Part shown: positions 55,301 through 63,928 of the stretch, one piece after another
How positions within the stretch are numbered: the first letter of the stretch is position 1
Layout of the letters: the number at the start of each line of letters is the position of its first letter
Assembly: GCF_014191375.1 (NCBI RefSeq)
Contig: NZ_JACHWN010000001.1
Location: forward strand, 1,111,331-1,175,330
Length of the DNA stretch: 64,000 nucleotides
Source: Mesorhizobium sp. RMAD-H1
GTDB taxonomy: Bacteria; Pseudomonadota; Alphaproteobacteria; Rhizobiales; Rhizobiaceae
Direction: 5' to 3'
The notes under the pieces: generated by a model
The model's database searches: none
What the model saw: only the letters and a program-made list of their open reading frames with translations
What the model was told of the DNA's origin: nothing
Made by a program: the position numbers and the translations under genes

Positions 55301-56170
55301 GATATCCGGATGGTCGATATCGACAACCACCATCTTGGCGGCCCGGCGCGTGGTGCCGCCCGACTTGATGGCACCCGCCGCGCGGTCGCCGATTTTCAAG
55401 AAGGACATGAGGCCGGACGACTTGCCGCCACCGGAGAGCTTTTCGCCTTCGCCGCGCAAATGCGAGAAATTGGAGCCGGTGCCGGAGCCATATTTGAAGA
55501 GCCGCGCCTCGCGCACCCAGAGATCCATGATGCCACCCTCATTGACGAGGTCGTCGGCGACGGACTGGATGAAGCAGGCATGCGGCTGCGGATGCTCATA
55601 GGCGGATTTGGACTTGGTCAGCTTGCCGGTCTGCCAGTCGACATAATAATGGCCCTGGCCGGGGCCGTCGATGCCATAGGCCCAGTGAAGGCCGGTGTTG
55701 AACCATTGCGGCGAGTTGGGCGCGACGCGCTGGGTGGCGAGCATATAGGCAAGCTCGTCGCGGAAGGCGAGGGCGTCGGCTTCCGAACCGAAATAGCCGC
55801 CCTTCCAGCCCCAATAGGTCCAGGTGCCGGCGAGGCGGTCGAAGACCTGGCGGGCGTCCATTTCCGAGCCGTAGCGCTCTTCCTCGGGGAGGGCCGCCAG
55901 CGCCTCTTCATCCGGCACCGAGCGCCACAGCCAGGAAGGGACGGAATTCTCCTCTTGCCTTTTCAGCCGCGCAGGCACGCCGGCCTTGCGGAAATATTTC
56001 TGCGCCAGAATGTCGGCCGCGACCTGGCTGAACTGGGCGGGCACGTCGATGTTCTCCAGGCGGAACACCACGGAACCGTCGGGATTCTTGATCTCACTCG
56101 TCGCCTTGCGGAAAGCGATATCCGCATAGGGCGACTGATTCTCCTTCGTGAAACGACGTTCGATCTTCAT
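52367..56170 (-). CDS. nrdJ: Vitamin B12-dependent (class II) ribonucleotide reductase
   Basis: This 1267-aa enzyme makes deoxyribonucleotides using adenosylcobalamin, with or without O2. It starts [15 protein letters not shown] at ATG 56170; longer frames upstream are not conserved. The substrate site has [20 protein letters not shown] (with the thiyl Cys in ACNLA), plus [20 protein letters not shown] and [20 protein letters not shown]. The C-terminus is Ala/Glu-rich and ends in a Cys-rich zinc-ribbon-like tail ([15 protein letters not shown]) that likely re-reduces the active site. It is monocistronic with its own terminator, and depends on the cob genes' product. Confidence 0.97.
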   Translation of the reverse strand: MKIERRFTKENQSPYADIAFRKATSEIKNPDGSVVFRLENIDVPAQFSQVAADILAQKYFRKAGVPARLKRQEENSVPSWLWRSVPDEEALAALPEEERYGSEMDARQVFDRLAGTWTYWGWKGGYFGSEADALAFRDELAYMLATQRVAPNSPQWFNTGLHWAYGIDGPGQGHYYVDWQTGKLTKSKSAYEHPQPHACFIQSVADDLVNEGGIMDLWVREARLFKYGSGTGSNFSHLRGEGEKLSGGGKSSGLMSFLKIGDRAAGAIKSGGTTRRAAKMVVVDIDHPDIEEYIDWKVKEEQKVAALVTGSKIVKQHLTAIMKACVNCEADNGDCYEPTRNPALKREIKAAKRNQVPENYIKRVIQFAKQGYTDIQFKTYDTDWDSEAYLTVSGQNSNNSVSLKDEFLRAVENDGDWNLTARKDGKVLKTLKARDLWEKIGYAAWASADPGLHFNTTMNDWHTCSAAGPIRASNPCSEYMFLDDTACNLASINLLTYRKADGTFEIEAYEHTVRLWTIVLEISVMMAQFPSKEIARLSYEYRTLGLGYANIGGLLMTSGIPYDSDEGRAICGSLTAIMTGVAYATSAEMAAELGTFPGYEPNAANMLRVIRNHRRAAHGESQGYEGLSVNPVPLRAAECPEQKLIEHARAAWDKALELGRKHGYRNAQVTVIAPTGTIGLVMDCDTTGIEPDFALVKFKKLAGGGYWKIINRAVPEALRTLGYTESQIAEIEAYAVGHGNLNQAPAINPGTLKAKGFTDEKIEALNAALKSAFDIKFAFNQWTLGADWLKEQFGFTQEQLDDFSFELLPALGFSKKDIEAANIHVCGAMTLEGAPFLKQEHYPVFDCANPCGKIGKRYLSVESHIRMMAAAQPFISGAISKTINMPNEATVEDCKNAYMLSWKLALKANALYRDGSKLSQPLNSALIADDEEDEDDAVEALIEAPAAARAVQVTEKIVERIVEKVVREREKLPNRRQGYTQKAVVGGHKVYLRTGEFGDGRLGEIFIDMHKEGAAFRAMMNNFAIAISLGLQYGVPLEEYVEAFTFTKFEPAGIVQGNDAIKNATSILDYVFRELAVSYLGRHDLAHVDTTDFSNTALGKGIKEGKTNLVSTGWTRGYKPTLVAASTEPKGSAAASPAPKASNVTALKSASSAIAVSGSRPAIGLVTDGATAFKRDYEEQAEKATAGFAEEAPEDATALFSDQAEAEAASAKTEAQAAAKKVEADRRMKSIMQGYTGDSCSECQNFTMVRNGTCLKCDTCGATSGCS

Positions 56171-56878
56171 TGGTCCCATCCATATCTTGTGTATATAGCG
56201 ACTTCCCCATGTCATTTGTATCCCTGACACGGGCGGCCGCATGTCCGCCGCATCCGGTCGCGCATCCGCGAACCCGGTTCTCCCTTACCGCGCCTCGCCA
56301 TCCAGCCCTTCCGAGGGCTTTCATCGGCAGGCCGCGTGGGCCCATCTGTCGACACCTGATTTTGTGATCCCACAAACGGGATGCTTACATTATCTGGTGC
56401 TCATTATCGACGCAAATACTAAATCTTGTATTAATGCACCGTCCCCCATCCTTTTGAGCCGGCAATCCTCGTCTATCGCCGCGCCCGTAAACCGACACAG
56501 GGAACCCCGCGCGGAAACTGCATGTGCAAACACGCATTTTCCGTCGATAAGGCTCTGATATCGGATGAAAAGCCGGCTTTTCGAATGTCCGGCCACGCCA
56601 CAAACACAACGCTGAAACCATAAAAGGTGACTCGGACCCGAGCGTCAAGAGTTGGTTTGTTTCAAATTTATGACCTCAATATGTTGTGTGTGGCCGGTGT
56701 GGATAACGGGGAGAAGGAAGAGGCGGCGGGGGCCCATGCTTGCCATTATTCGGGGGTACCCGTTGCGTGAAAAAGACGTTTTGGGAAGACTGCTTGATGG
56801 TGCCGGCTGCGGGCGGCTTCATGCCTGGAACATGTTTTTAAGTATTTTCAAATATGCTTTCCCAGCAAGGGCCGGAAC
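56171..56878. other. 708-bp divergent control region with no clear gene
   Basis: Between the divergent nrdJ and GGDEF starts. The middle (~56380-56680) is AT-rich. It has no tRNA, riboswitch or good open reading frame. I looked for a cobalamin riboswitch and a pair of NrdR boxes upstream of nrdJ and did not find a convincing match. One exact DnaA box (TGTGGATAA) is at 56698-56706. Confidence 0.45.
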
Positions 56879-57622
56879 ATGCGCATGGAAATGAAATTGA
56901 GGGCGGGTGAGATCGCCAAGAACGTCATCATCTGGTTCGCCTGCATTCTGGCGAGCGTGGAGTTGCTGGTCTATCTCTACTATGCGCCGATGGGTACGGA
57001 ACGGCTGCGCTCCGAATTTATCATTTCCGGCCTGATCACCACGGTGGTCTCCCTGCCTGCCATCATCTACGGCATGATTCTGCGCGAGCGGCTGACGCTC
57101 GCCAACGCCGCCATGCAGGAACTGCTGCAGAGTGACCGGATGAGCGGCCTGCTCAATCGCAAGGTCTTCATGGAGCGCCTTGCCATGTTCCTGAAGGATG
57201 CCGAGCGCAGCGTGGGCGTGCTTGCCTATATCGATGCCGACCATTTCAAGATCATCAATGACCGATTCGGCCATCGGGTGGGCGACGCCGCCATCCGGCT
57301 GATCGGTGACTGCATCCGCCACAATTCGCGGTCGAGCGATCTGATGGGCCGCCTCGCCGGACAGGAGTTCGGCGTATTCCTGGAGGGAGCCAATCTCAAA
57401 CAGGCGGTGATCATCGCCGAAAGGCTGCGCACGCAGGTTGCCCAGGCCTCTTCAGGACTGGGAATCAAAGGGCTGGAGCTGTCGGTCTCGATCGGCCTTG
57501 CCGTGCACAAGCCCGGGCAGAGCGTGGAAGTGCTGATGAGCCAGGCCGACCGTAATCTGGGTGTGGCCAAGGAGAGCGGACGCAATGCGGTGGTGGCCGA
57601 TCTCCAGCGCTATACGGCGTGA
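56879..57622 (+). CDS. Membrane-anchored GGDEF-like protein with degenerate AGQEF motif
   Basis: This 247-aa protein has two N-terminal helices (residues ~14-34 and ~48-68) and a GGDEF domain (~85-245) with SDRMSGLLNRKVF, YIDADHFKIINDRFGHRVGDAAIR and, in place of GGDEF, AGQEF at residues 160-164. The Asp/Glu at motif position 3 that usually binds metal and catalyses c-di-GMP synthesis is Gln. It may be inactive, a GTP sensor or have altered activity. The gene is separate from all neighbours. D119/D121 in the first metal site remain. Confidence 0.9.
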   Translation: MRMEMKLRAGEIAKNVIIWFACILASVELLVYLYYAPMGTERLRSEFIISGLITTVVSLPAIIYGMILRERLTLANAAMQELLQSDRMSGLLNRKVFMERLAMFLKDAERSVGVLAYIDADHFKIINDRFGHRVGDAAIRLIGDCIRHNSRSSDLMGRLAGQEFGVFLEGANLKQAVIIAERLRTQVAQASSGLGIKGLELSVSIGLAVHKPGQSVEVLMSQADRNLGVAKESGRNAVVADLQRYTA

Positions 57623-57635
57623 TTGAAAAGCCGGC

Positions 57636-58142
57636 CTACTCGGCCGCCAGTGCCCGCGCTGCGCCGAATGTGCGCAGGATGGCCTTGAGCTCGGGCTCGT
57701 CGACCCGTTCGGCCGCTTCCTCCGGCGTCACCCATTCCCCCTGTCGCTCGCCGCGTTCGGGATAATTTCTTTCCTGGTGCGAAAAGAGGACGGGAAAGAC
57801 ATCCACCGTGAAGGCGCTGTTCGCCTCGGGCGGAAGATCGGTCTTCTCATAGCCATAGCTGCCGATCGGCTGCAGGGCGACGGCGCCCCGCACGCCCGCT
57901 TCCTCGTAGGCCTCGCGGAGGGCGGCCTGCGAAAGCGTCTTGCCCACTTGCGGCCAGCCCTTGGGGAGAATCCAGCGGCCCGTGCCACGGCTGGTGATGA
58001 CGAGCACTTCCGGCCTGCCGTCATGGTAACGGTAGACGAGCGCCGCTACCTGCCGCAAGCGGCCGGCAGGGGTCTCGATCCGTTTGTCCTTGGCAATGAT
58101 GTGGGCCGGGTCCATTTTCACGGGTGCTATCTTTCTGGTCAT
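57636..58142 (-). CDS. Nudix hydrolase
   Basis: This 168-aa hydrolase shows the Nudix box in the order G-WPQVG-K-TLSQAAL-REAYEEAGV (residues ~62-84), in which K68 takes the place of the usual first Glu. TSRGTGRWILPKGWP upstream places it in the diphosphoinositol-polyphosphate/Ap4A-like subgroup. The rest of the metal-binding box (REAYEEAG) is intact. Substrate unknown. It is convergent with the GGDEF gene 13 bp away. The start at 58142 is one of several ATG codons (58115 is another). Confidence 0.87.
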   Translation of the reverse strand: MTRKIAPVKMDPAHIIAKDKRIETPAGRLRQVAALVYRYHDGRPEVLVITSRGTGRWILPKGWPQVGKTLSQAALREAYEEAGVRGAVALQPIGSYGYEKTDLPPEANSAFTVDVFPVLFSHQERNYPERGERQGEWVTPEEAAERVDEPELKAILRTFGAARALAAE

Positions 58143-58265
58143 CCATCACAAGATGGGACGATTCGCCAAGATAACAACGCGTGAAATGAAAAAACCGCTA
58201 AGAATGCGCCGGAAATTCTTGGATTTGCGTCAATTTTGTCCGGACTTGGTTGAAAAAACCGGCGT

Positions 58266-58763
58266 TCAGCCGCGATGCGCCTTCGAAATCGGCTCCTGAT
58301 AGGTGAATCCCATGTCCCAGGGGAAATAGATCCAGGTATCCTGGCTGACCTCGGTGACGAAGGTGTCGATCAGCGGGCGGCCGAGCGGCTTGGCATAGAC
58401 GGTGGCGAAATGCGCCTTCGGCATCATCTCGCGAACCATGGCCGCGGTCTTGCCGGTGTCGGTCAGGTCATCGATGACCAGAACACCGTCTCCGCCGTTT
58501 TCCAGCAGGCCTTCGCCGATACCTTTGAGGATCTGCAGTTTTCCCTGCTCGCTATAGTCGTGATAGGAGGCGATGCAGACGGTCTCGATCAGCCGGATGC
58601 CCAGTTCCCGGCAGATGATGGCGGCCGGCACAAGGCCGCCGCGGGTGATGGCGACCATGGCGCGCCATTCGCGCTGCATGCCGGCGATACGCCATGCGAG
58701 CGCGCGCGCATCGCGGTGGAACTGGTCCCACGAAACGGGAAAGGCTTTATCGGGCAGGGACAT
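58266..58763 (-). CDS. gpt: Xanthine phosphoribosyltransferase
   Basis: This 165-aa enzyme salvages xanthine and guanine using PRPP, complementing the de novo purine genes in the window. The PRPP-binding loop is [14 protein letters not shown] (residues ~93-106), the pyrophosphate-contact segment is [10 protein letters not shown], and YFPWDMG near the end is characteristic of bacterial Gpt. Length matches the family. It is single-gene; the 100-bp gap upstream to the Usp gene carries no other feature. Confidence 0.96.
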   Translation of the reverse strand: MSLPDKAFPVSWDQFHRDARALAWRIAGMQREWRAMVAITRGGLVPAAIICRELGIRLIETVCIASYHDYSEQGKLQILKGIGEGLLENGGDGVLVIDDLTDTGKTAAMVREMMPKAHFATVYAKPLGRPLIDTFVTEVSQDTWIYFPWDMGFTYQEPISKAHRG

Positions 58764-58863
58764 CGACGCGCTCCAGACACGAACTTGCTGCTGCGGAAAC
58801 CGCTGGGATGCTGCTGTTAACCGGAAAAATCCGGCCGTTGCAAGCGTCTGCTGCCCAAATTCC

Positions 58864-59706
58864 TCAACGCGAAAGCAGCGTCAACCCCGGCATGTCGGTG
58901 AGGATGGCCTTGGTCACGCCGCCGAAGATCAGTTCGCGCAGCCGGGAATGGCTGTAGGCGCCCATGACCAGCAGCTCGATGCCGTTGGACAATATGTGCT
59001 GGCGGAGGGTCTCCTGGGTCGAAAGGCCCTGCGAGGCCAGATGCCTGACGGTGACTTTGACGCCGTGACGGTCCAATGCTTCGGCCAGCGCTGCGCCGGC
59101 CATGTCATTGTCCTCTTCGTCGGTTTCGGGCGGGTCGACCCAGACGATCTCGACCGATCTGGCGACGAGGAGCAGGGGCAGGGCGTCGAAGGCGGCTCGG
59201 GCGGCTTCGCGCTTGCCGTTGAAGGCGATGGCGATCTTCGAGAGATCCGCCGGCGGGCTGAAGGCGTAAGGCACGAGGAGAACCGGGCGGCCGCTGTCGA
59301 AGACGAGCACTTCGGTCGTGTCGCTGGAGGTATCGGGATCGTCCGGGTCTGGCTGGCCGGCGATGATGAGATCGGCGCGGAAGGCGCTCTGCAGGATGCC
59401 GTCGGAGGCGGCTCCCGTGTTGGAGCGCACGATGCGGAACTCATGCGGCAGGTCCTGCTGCCGCATCTCGGTTTCGAACAGGTTCTTGAGCTTGGTCGCG
59501 TTCTCCTTGTGGCGCGCCTCGTGCGCCTCGAACACGGTCGCGTCGATGAAGCCGTTGGGATCGGCATAGACGACAGGAGAGGGGATCGCGTAGATGCCGA
59601 TGATGTGGGCGCGGTCGGTCTTGGCCGCCACCAGTGCCGCGGCGGCGGTGACCCGCTTTAGTTCGGCGGCGCTGCGCACGTAAGCAATGAGGGTCCGGTA
59701 TGCCAT
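58864..59706 (-). CDS. Universal stress protein family, two tandem domains
   Basis: The 280-aa protein appears to have two Usp-like domains (residues ~1-145 and ~150-280). The ATP-binding motif G-x2-G-x9-G-S/T is recognisable only weakly in the second ([25 protein letters not shown]), where the final S/T is replaced. Only the first half contains long insertion [21 protein letters not shown]. Usp proteins respond to starvation and oxidative stress. The gene stands alone, with 167 bp to the next. Confidence 0.9.
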   Translation of the reverse strand: MAYRTLIAYVRSAAELKRVTAAAALVAAKTDRAHIIGIYAIPSPVVYADPNGFIDATVFEAHEARHKENATKLKNLFETEMRQQDLPHEFRIVRSNTGAASDGILQSAFRADLIIAGQPDPDDPDTSSDTTEVLVFDSGRPVLLVPYAFSPPADLSKIAIAFNGKREAARAAFDALPLLLVARSVEIVWVDPPETDEEDNDMAGAALAEALDRHGVKVTVRHLASQGLSTQETLRQHILSNGIELLVMGAYSHSRLRELIFGGVTKAILTDMPGLTLLSR

Positions 59707-59873
59707 GTCGAGCCTCCTGTCAGTTGCTGCCTGATCCGTCCACAGGCCGTGATATTATACGCGCAGCGGCCCCGTGGCGTTGCATTCCTTCAATGCTTGC
59801 TTAATTTCCGCCTTTCTACAGCGCCCGGCCTTGCCCTGGCGCAAAGTCCCGAAGGAAAAACTAAGGCGCTTTG

Positions 59874-60635
59874 TCAGGCCGCCTGTTGCGATTTCAGCCG
59901 CGCGACCATTTCCTCGACGGCGGCGGTGGCGGCGGCGAGCTTTTCCTCATCGCGGGCACGCACCACCAGTTCGGTGGCGAATTTTCCTTCCTCGTAGCGG
60001 GGATAGGAGCCGATGATGGTATCGGGATGGGCTTCCTGGATGGCGCGCAGCGGCGCGCCGATGATGCCTTCGCCGAACGGGCATGTGACCGTGCGCGACA
60101 GCAGTTTCCGTCCGGTGCGAAGCCGCGGCACGACATTGTCGAGCATGGCCTGGAAGATCGACGGGACGCCGGCCATCACATGGACATTGCCGATGATAAA
60201 ACCCGGGGCGACGGAGATCGGATTGTCGATATGGCTGGCGCCGCGCGGCATGCGCGCCATGCGCTTGCGCGATTCGGTGAATTCGAGGCCGCGCCCGGCA
60301 TAGTTCTCGGCCAGCAGCTGCAGCGCCTTCTCGTCATATTCGCAAGGCACGCCGAAGGCCTTGGCGACCGCATCGGCGGTGATGTCGTCATGGGTCGGGC
60401 CGATGCCGCCGGAGGTGAAGACGTAATCATGGCCGCCGCGCAGCGCGTTCAGCGCGTCGATGATGCGGTCCTCCTCGTCGGGAACGATGCGGACCTCCTT
60501 CAGGTCGATGCCGATGGCGGTCAGAATATCGGCGAGATGGCCGATATTCTTGTCCTTGGTGCGTCCCGACAGGAGTTCATCGCCGATGGCCAGCATGGCT
60601 GCGGTTACCGGCTTCTCCGATTGTCCATCCGACAT
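59874..60635 (-). CDS. MoCF-type (CinA N-terminal) molybdopterin-binding domain protein
   Basis: This ~253-aa protein has the competence/damage-inducible CinA N-terminal fold (MoCF_biosynth). Key segments: TAAMLAIGDELLSGRTKDKN at the N-terminus, DYVFTSGGIGPTHDDITADAVAKAFG (in part), and PRGASHIDNPISVAPGFIIGNV (in part). The C-terminal amidase of CinA is absent. ATG 60635 is the best start. It may cleave ADP-ribose pyrophosphate-type compounds, as related proteins do; exact role unknown. It is divergent from wrbA. Confidence 0.9.
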   Translation of the reverse strand: MSDGQSEKPVTAAMLAIGDELLSGRTKDKNIGHLADILTAIGIDLKEVRIVPDEEDRIIDALNALRGGHDYVFTSGGIGPTHDDITADAVAKAFGVPCEYDEKALQLLAENYAGRGLEFTESRKRMARMPRGASHIDNPISVAPGFIIGNVHVMAGVPSIFQAMLDNVVPRLRTGRKLLSRTVTCPFGEGIIGAPLRAIQEAHPDTIIGSYPRYEEGKFATELVVRARDEEKLAAATAAVEEMVARLKSQQAA

Positions 60636-60829
60636 GAGGCGTTTCTCCGTTGACGCTGTTCCTAGCACTTAATCCCGCGGGCGGGGGGACGGCAAGCCTG
60701 TGATGCCGCAGGTGCCGGGAGTGTGAACAGTCCGTCGCCGCCCCAGGTGGTTCCATTTCCCCGGTTTGGCTCACATAAATATGTGCCGTGCGACAGACCG
60801 GCGGACGATCCACCGATATGGAGATGAAA

Positions 60830-61429
60830 ATGGCGAAAGTTCTCGTTCTTTATTACTCATCTTGGGGCCATATGGAGCAGATGGCGAAGGCCGCCGCCGA
60901 AGGCGCGCGCGAAGCGGGCGCCGATGTGACGGTCAAGCGCGTGCCGGAACTGGTGCCCGAGGAGGTGGCGAAGAAGGCGGGCTACAAGCTGGACCAGGAA
61001 GCGCCGGTCGCCCAACCGCTGGAACTGGCCGATTATGACGGCTTCATTTTCGGCCTGTCGACGCGCTACGGCATGATGGCCGCGCAGATGAAGAATTTCC
61101 TCGACCAGACGGGGCCGCTCTGGGCCGAGGGCAAGCTTATCGACAAGCCGGCGACGGTGATGTCCTCGACCTCGACGCAGCATGGCGGCGCGGAAATCGC
61201 GCTGGCCTCGGCACAGCTGGCGCTGCAGCATCACGGCATGATCATCGTGCCGCTCTCCTATGCCTATCAGGACCAGATGGGCAATGACGTGGTTCGCGGC
61301 GGCGCGCCTTACGGCATGACCACGACGACCAACAGCGACGGCTCGCGGTTCCCGTCGGAACAGGAGCTGGAAGGCGCCAAATTCCAGGGCAGGCGGCTTG
61401 CCGGGATCGCCATCAAGCTGAAAGGCTGA
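60830..61429 (+). CDS. wrbA: NAD(P)H:quinone oxidoreductase, WrbA family
   Basis: This 199-aa flavodoxin-like enzyme reduces quinones by two electrons and protects against oxidative stress. It begins [18 protein letters not shown] after ATG 60830 (GGAGATG upstream), with [22 protein letters not shown] and [12 protein letters not shown], both typical of WrbA. The FMN phosphate-binding loop YYSSWGH is intact. It is followed by a hairpin and the convergent pentapeptide gene. Confidence 0.96.
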   Translation: MAKVLVLYYSSWGHMEQMAKAAAEGAREAGADVTVKRVPELVPEEVAKKAGYKLDQEAPVAQPLELADYDGFIFGLSTRYGMMAAQMKNFLDQTGPLWAEGKLIDKPATVMSSTSTQHGGAEIALASAQLALQHHGMIIVPLSYAYQDQMGNDVVRGGAPYGMTTTTNSDGSRFPSEQELEGAKFQGRRLAGIAIKLKG

Positions 61430-61434
61430 GCCGC

Positions 61435-61460
61435 GACGGGTGCGGAAGGACGCACCCGTC
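61435..61460. terminator. Hairpin after wrbA
   Basis: GACGGGTGCG (61435-61444) pairs with CGCACCCGTC (61451-61460), followed by CTTCCG. The short T content makes it a moderate terminator for either convergent gene. Confidence 0.6.
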
Positions 61461-61471
61461 CTTCCGTATCC

Positions 61472-62572
61472 TCATTTGCAGTCGCGGTTGGAGATCTCGC
61501 CGTCGGGCATCACCGTCCGGCACAGGATGGCGAAGCCGTATCCGCCTGATTTGGGCGTCGTTTCGCTGAAGATGCTGGCGCCGGTCAGATTGGCTCCGGA
61601 AAGGTTGATCTTTCCGCCAAAGGGCGTGTCCTGTGGAACAGGCCCGGCGGGACCGTATGCGTCCTCGGTGGCATCGGTCGGCCGAACGCCCGTCGCATAG
61701 CCGGTGATCTTGGCGTCGCGCAGATTGGCGCCCGTGAAATTGGCGCCGAGGAACACGCCGCATATCTCCGCTTTCTCCAGATTGGCGTCGGTGAAGTCCG
61801 CTCCCGCGAAATCGGAGCACGCGCCGCTCATCGATGCGGGGTCGCTTTGCACGCGCACCAGCCTGGCGCCTTTCAGTATCGTGCCATGCATGCTGATTTC
61901 ATAGAGATTGGCATCGGTCAGATTGGCGCCGCTGAGATCGGCATAATCCATGCTGTTGCCACCGAGATTGGCGCCGGTGAAATCGGTATTGCGCAGGCTT
62001 GCATTGTTCCAGCTCATGCCCGCCAGCGCGGAATCATATTTCGTGGGGCAGGTGACGAAATTGGCGTGATCGAATTTGGAGCCGTCGAAGGTGCCGTTGA
62101 CGACCGCGTTGACCGTGCAGTTGATGAGGCCATGGTCGGCGGTCTCAGCGGGTTTGATGCCGGAGAAATTCTCGTTGGGGAAGTTGCAGCCGAAGCATTG
62201 GCCCGTCTGCCGGAAAAGCGCCAGCGCGACGCGCTTCTGGGCGGCGGCGAGCACGGCATTGAGGCGGCCGTTCTCCTTGTCATAGAGCGCTTTCAGGCAG
62301 GAGATATCGCCGCCGCAGGCCGCTCTTGCCTTCAGCCATGCGCGTTGTTCGTCAACCGCCTTCTGCCGCTCGTCTCCTTTCACCAGACGGAGCAGGGTCT
62401 GGTATGTATATGCCACGCCGTCATCGGCGCTTGAAAGGTCCGGGTTGGCGCAGATCGCCTTCTCGTCGGGCGCGCTCGCCCGGCCACAATCGAAACTCGC
62501 AGCGCCAGCTGGCGTCGTGCCTCCGGCAAGGATGAAAAAGGGCAAGCTTAGTGCAAGGAAAATACGCCGCAT
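61472..62572 (-). CDS. Exported pentapeptide-repeat protein with LprI-like N-terminal domain
   Basis: The ~366-aa protein starts MRRIFLALSLPFFILAGG at ATG 62572 with a signal peptide ending GAASF. Residues ~25-130 resemble the DUF1311/LprI lysozyme-inhibitor domain (FDCGRASAPDEKAICANPDLSSADD in part, then C-x-K repeats). From ~residue 170 a pentapeptide-repeat solenoid follows (SLRNTDFTGANLGGNSMDYADLSGANL in part, ANFTGANLRDAKI). Cysteines are many, fitting the periplasm. Function unknown. Confidence 0.88.
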   Translation of the reverse strand: MRRIFLALSLPFFILAGGTTPAGAASFDCGRASAPDEKAICANPDLSSADDGVAYTYQTLLRLVKGDERQKAVDEQRAWLKARAACGGDISCLKALYDKENGRLNAVLAAAQKRVALALFRQTGQCFGCNFPNENFSGIKPAETADHGLINCTVNAVVNGTFDGSKFDHANFVTCPTKYDSALAGMSWNNASLRNTDFTGANLGGNSMDYADLSGANLTDANLYEISMHGTILKGARLVRVQSDPASMSGACSDFAGADFTDANLEKAEICGVFLGANFTGANLRDAKITGYATGVRPTDATEDAYGPAGPVPQDTPFGGKINLSGANLTGASIFSETTPKSGGYGFAILCRTVMPDGEISNRDCK

Positions 62573-62641
62573 CGATCTGTCCTTCTGCCGGGTCCCAATA
62601 ACGCCAAGTATATCTGCATATTTTATGAGGCCAGTTGTGAA

Positions 62642-62664
62642 CGAAGCATGAAACAAATGCTTCG
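62642..62664 (-). terminator. Hairpin downstream of the tRNA-Leu remnant
   Basis: CGAAGCAT (62642-62649) and ATGCTTCG (62657-62664) form an 8-bp stem. On the minus strand it lies ~70 bp past the tRNA 3' end and could be the original tRNA terminator. Confidence 0.4.
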
Positions 62665-62736
62665 GATACCAGCGGTCGCATCGGGATCATCTGTGATGTC
62701 AAGTATCACCCAAGCGATGGACAGGGCAGGAAGAAT

Positions 62737-62791
62737 TGGTGCGGACGGCGGGGGTCGAACCCGCACGGGCAAGCCCGAGGGATTTTAAGTC
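62737..62791 (-). pseudogene. 3' remnant of tRNA-Leu(TAA), likely attachment-site half
   Basis: The minus strand carries the 3' half of a tRNA: anticodon loop with TAA (GACTTAAAATCCC), a long variable arm CGGGC...GCCCG, the T arm GCGGG-TTCGACC-CCCGC and the acceptor 3' strand CGTCCGC-A-CCA. The matching 5' half (GCGGACG and D arm) is absent; above 62791 the sequence (CTAGAAATC) no longer pairs. The pattern fits the displaced 3' end left by island integration at the anticodon loop. Confidence 0.8.
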
Positions 62792-62944
62792 TAGAAATCA
62801 ATGCCTTGTCTGGCTATGCCGAACTCGTTTCATGGCTTACGCCCCCTCCTTTCCGCGACATCATCATCGTGTAGGGCCGTGTCGGACCTGGTCTCGTACC
62901 GGGCCTGACATCGGGTCCGGGCTCGACGATGAGGTACGGAAAAC

Positions 62945-63928
62945 ATGGCGACGAAACTTACACAGGGAGCGGTCAACCGGCTAGCCGAGGATCATCCCGC
63001 AGGAACACAGATATACGATGCGGACACTTCCGGGCTCCGCATCGTGGTGGGCAGCAAGTCCTCCAGCTACAAGCTTGTGGGCAGGATCAACGACGGGAGC
63101 AATCGGTACGTCTCGATCATCGTCGGCAGGACAGACGAGATGAGCCTCAGGACCGCGCGTGAGCGCTCGGCGGAGATAAAGCTCGCGCTTCGCCGCGGAG
63201 ACGATCCGAGGACGCCGAAGCGCACCGTGCCGAGCCTGAAGACAGCTTGGGAGCGGTATAAGGAGACGCGCGGTCCGGAGCTTCGGCCGAGCACGGTGGA
63301 CTGGTACGAGGAGAAGGTGACCGGTCCGCTCAAGAGCGTGCTGGAAGTCCCTCTCGACAAACTGGACCGTGAGACGGTCAGGCTCCTCCACGAGAAGATC
63401 ACGAAGAAGAACGGCCCATACTGCGCCAACGGCGCCATGAGGGCTTTGAAGGCTGTCTACAATGACGCCGCGCGCTCCCACGATCTGCCGCCGAACCCCG
63501 TTTCGCGTTCCGTCCGGATGAACAAGGAGAAGCCTCGCCAGTGGGCCCTCGGCCCGGAGGGCCTGCCGGAGGCATGGCGGCGGTTGGACGCGATGGAAGA
63601 TCGCATAAGGGCGGCGTGCTGGACGGTGATGCTGCTCACCAGCCTGCGCTCCCACGATGCACGATCGATGCGGTGGGAACACTTGGACGAAGATGGTGTC
63701 CTGCTGGTGCCGTCGCCGAAGGGCGGTGCCGACCGGGCGTTTCGGCTGCCGCTGCCGCGCTACCTGTTGCAGGTCTTGGAGATGGTCAGGCAGGAAACCA
63801 AGGGGCTCGGAAGCTCGTTCGTCTTCCCGTCGCTATCCAGCAAGTCGGGCCATGTCGAGGAGATGCGCCGTACCGACGAATTCCCCTATGCGCCGCACCA
63901 GATGCTGTTGGTTTCCACGCAGAACTGA
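62945..63928 (+). pseudogene. Tyrosine-type integrase gene, truncated by a foreign end
   Basis: The first ~320 codons read as a phage/island integrase: an arm-DNA-binding domain (LTQGAVNRLAEDHPAGTQIYDADTSGLRIVV in part), a core-binding region (~95-185), and the catalytic domain with the first Arg in LLTSLRSHDARSMRW. The expected box H-x-x-R and the Tyr nucleophile are absent: after PYAPHQM the frame becomes LLVSTQN and stops at 63928. An intact integrase would be ~70-100 residues longer. Located 154 bp from the tRNA remnant, reading away from it. Confidence 0.85.

Noticed and set aside
53579..56227. Open frame of 882 codons opposite nrdJ
   Set aside because: Antisense shadow of the conserved ribonucleotide reductase, produced by high GC; no domain recognised.
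56171..56878. Cobalamin riboswitch or NrdR boxes upstream of nrdJ
   Set aside because: I looked for a B12-box-like sequence and for paired NrdR boxes and found none convincing. A profile search with Infernal (RF00174) would settle it.
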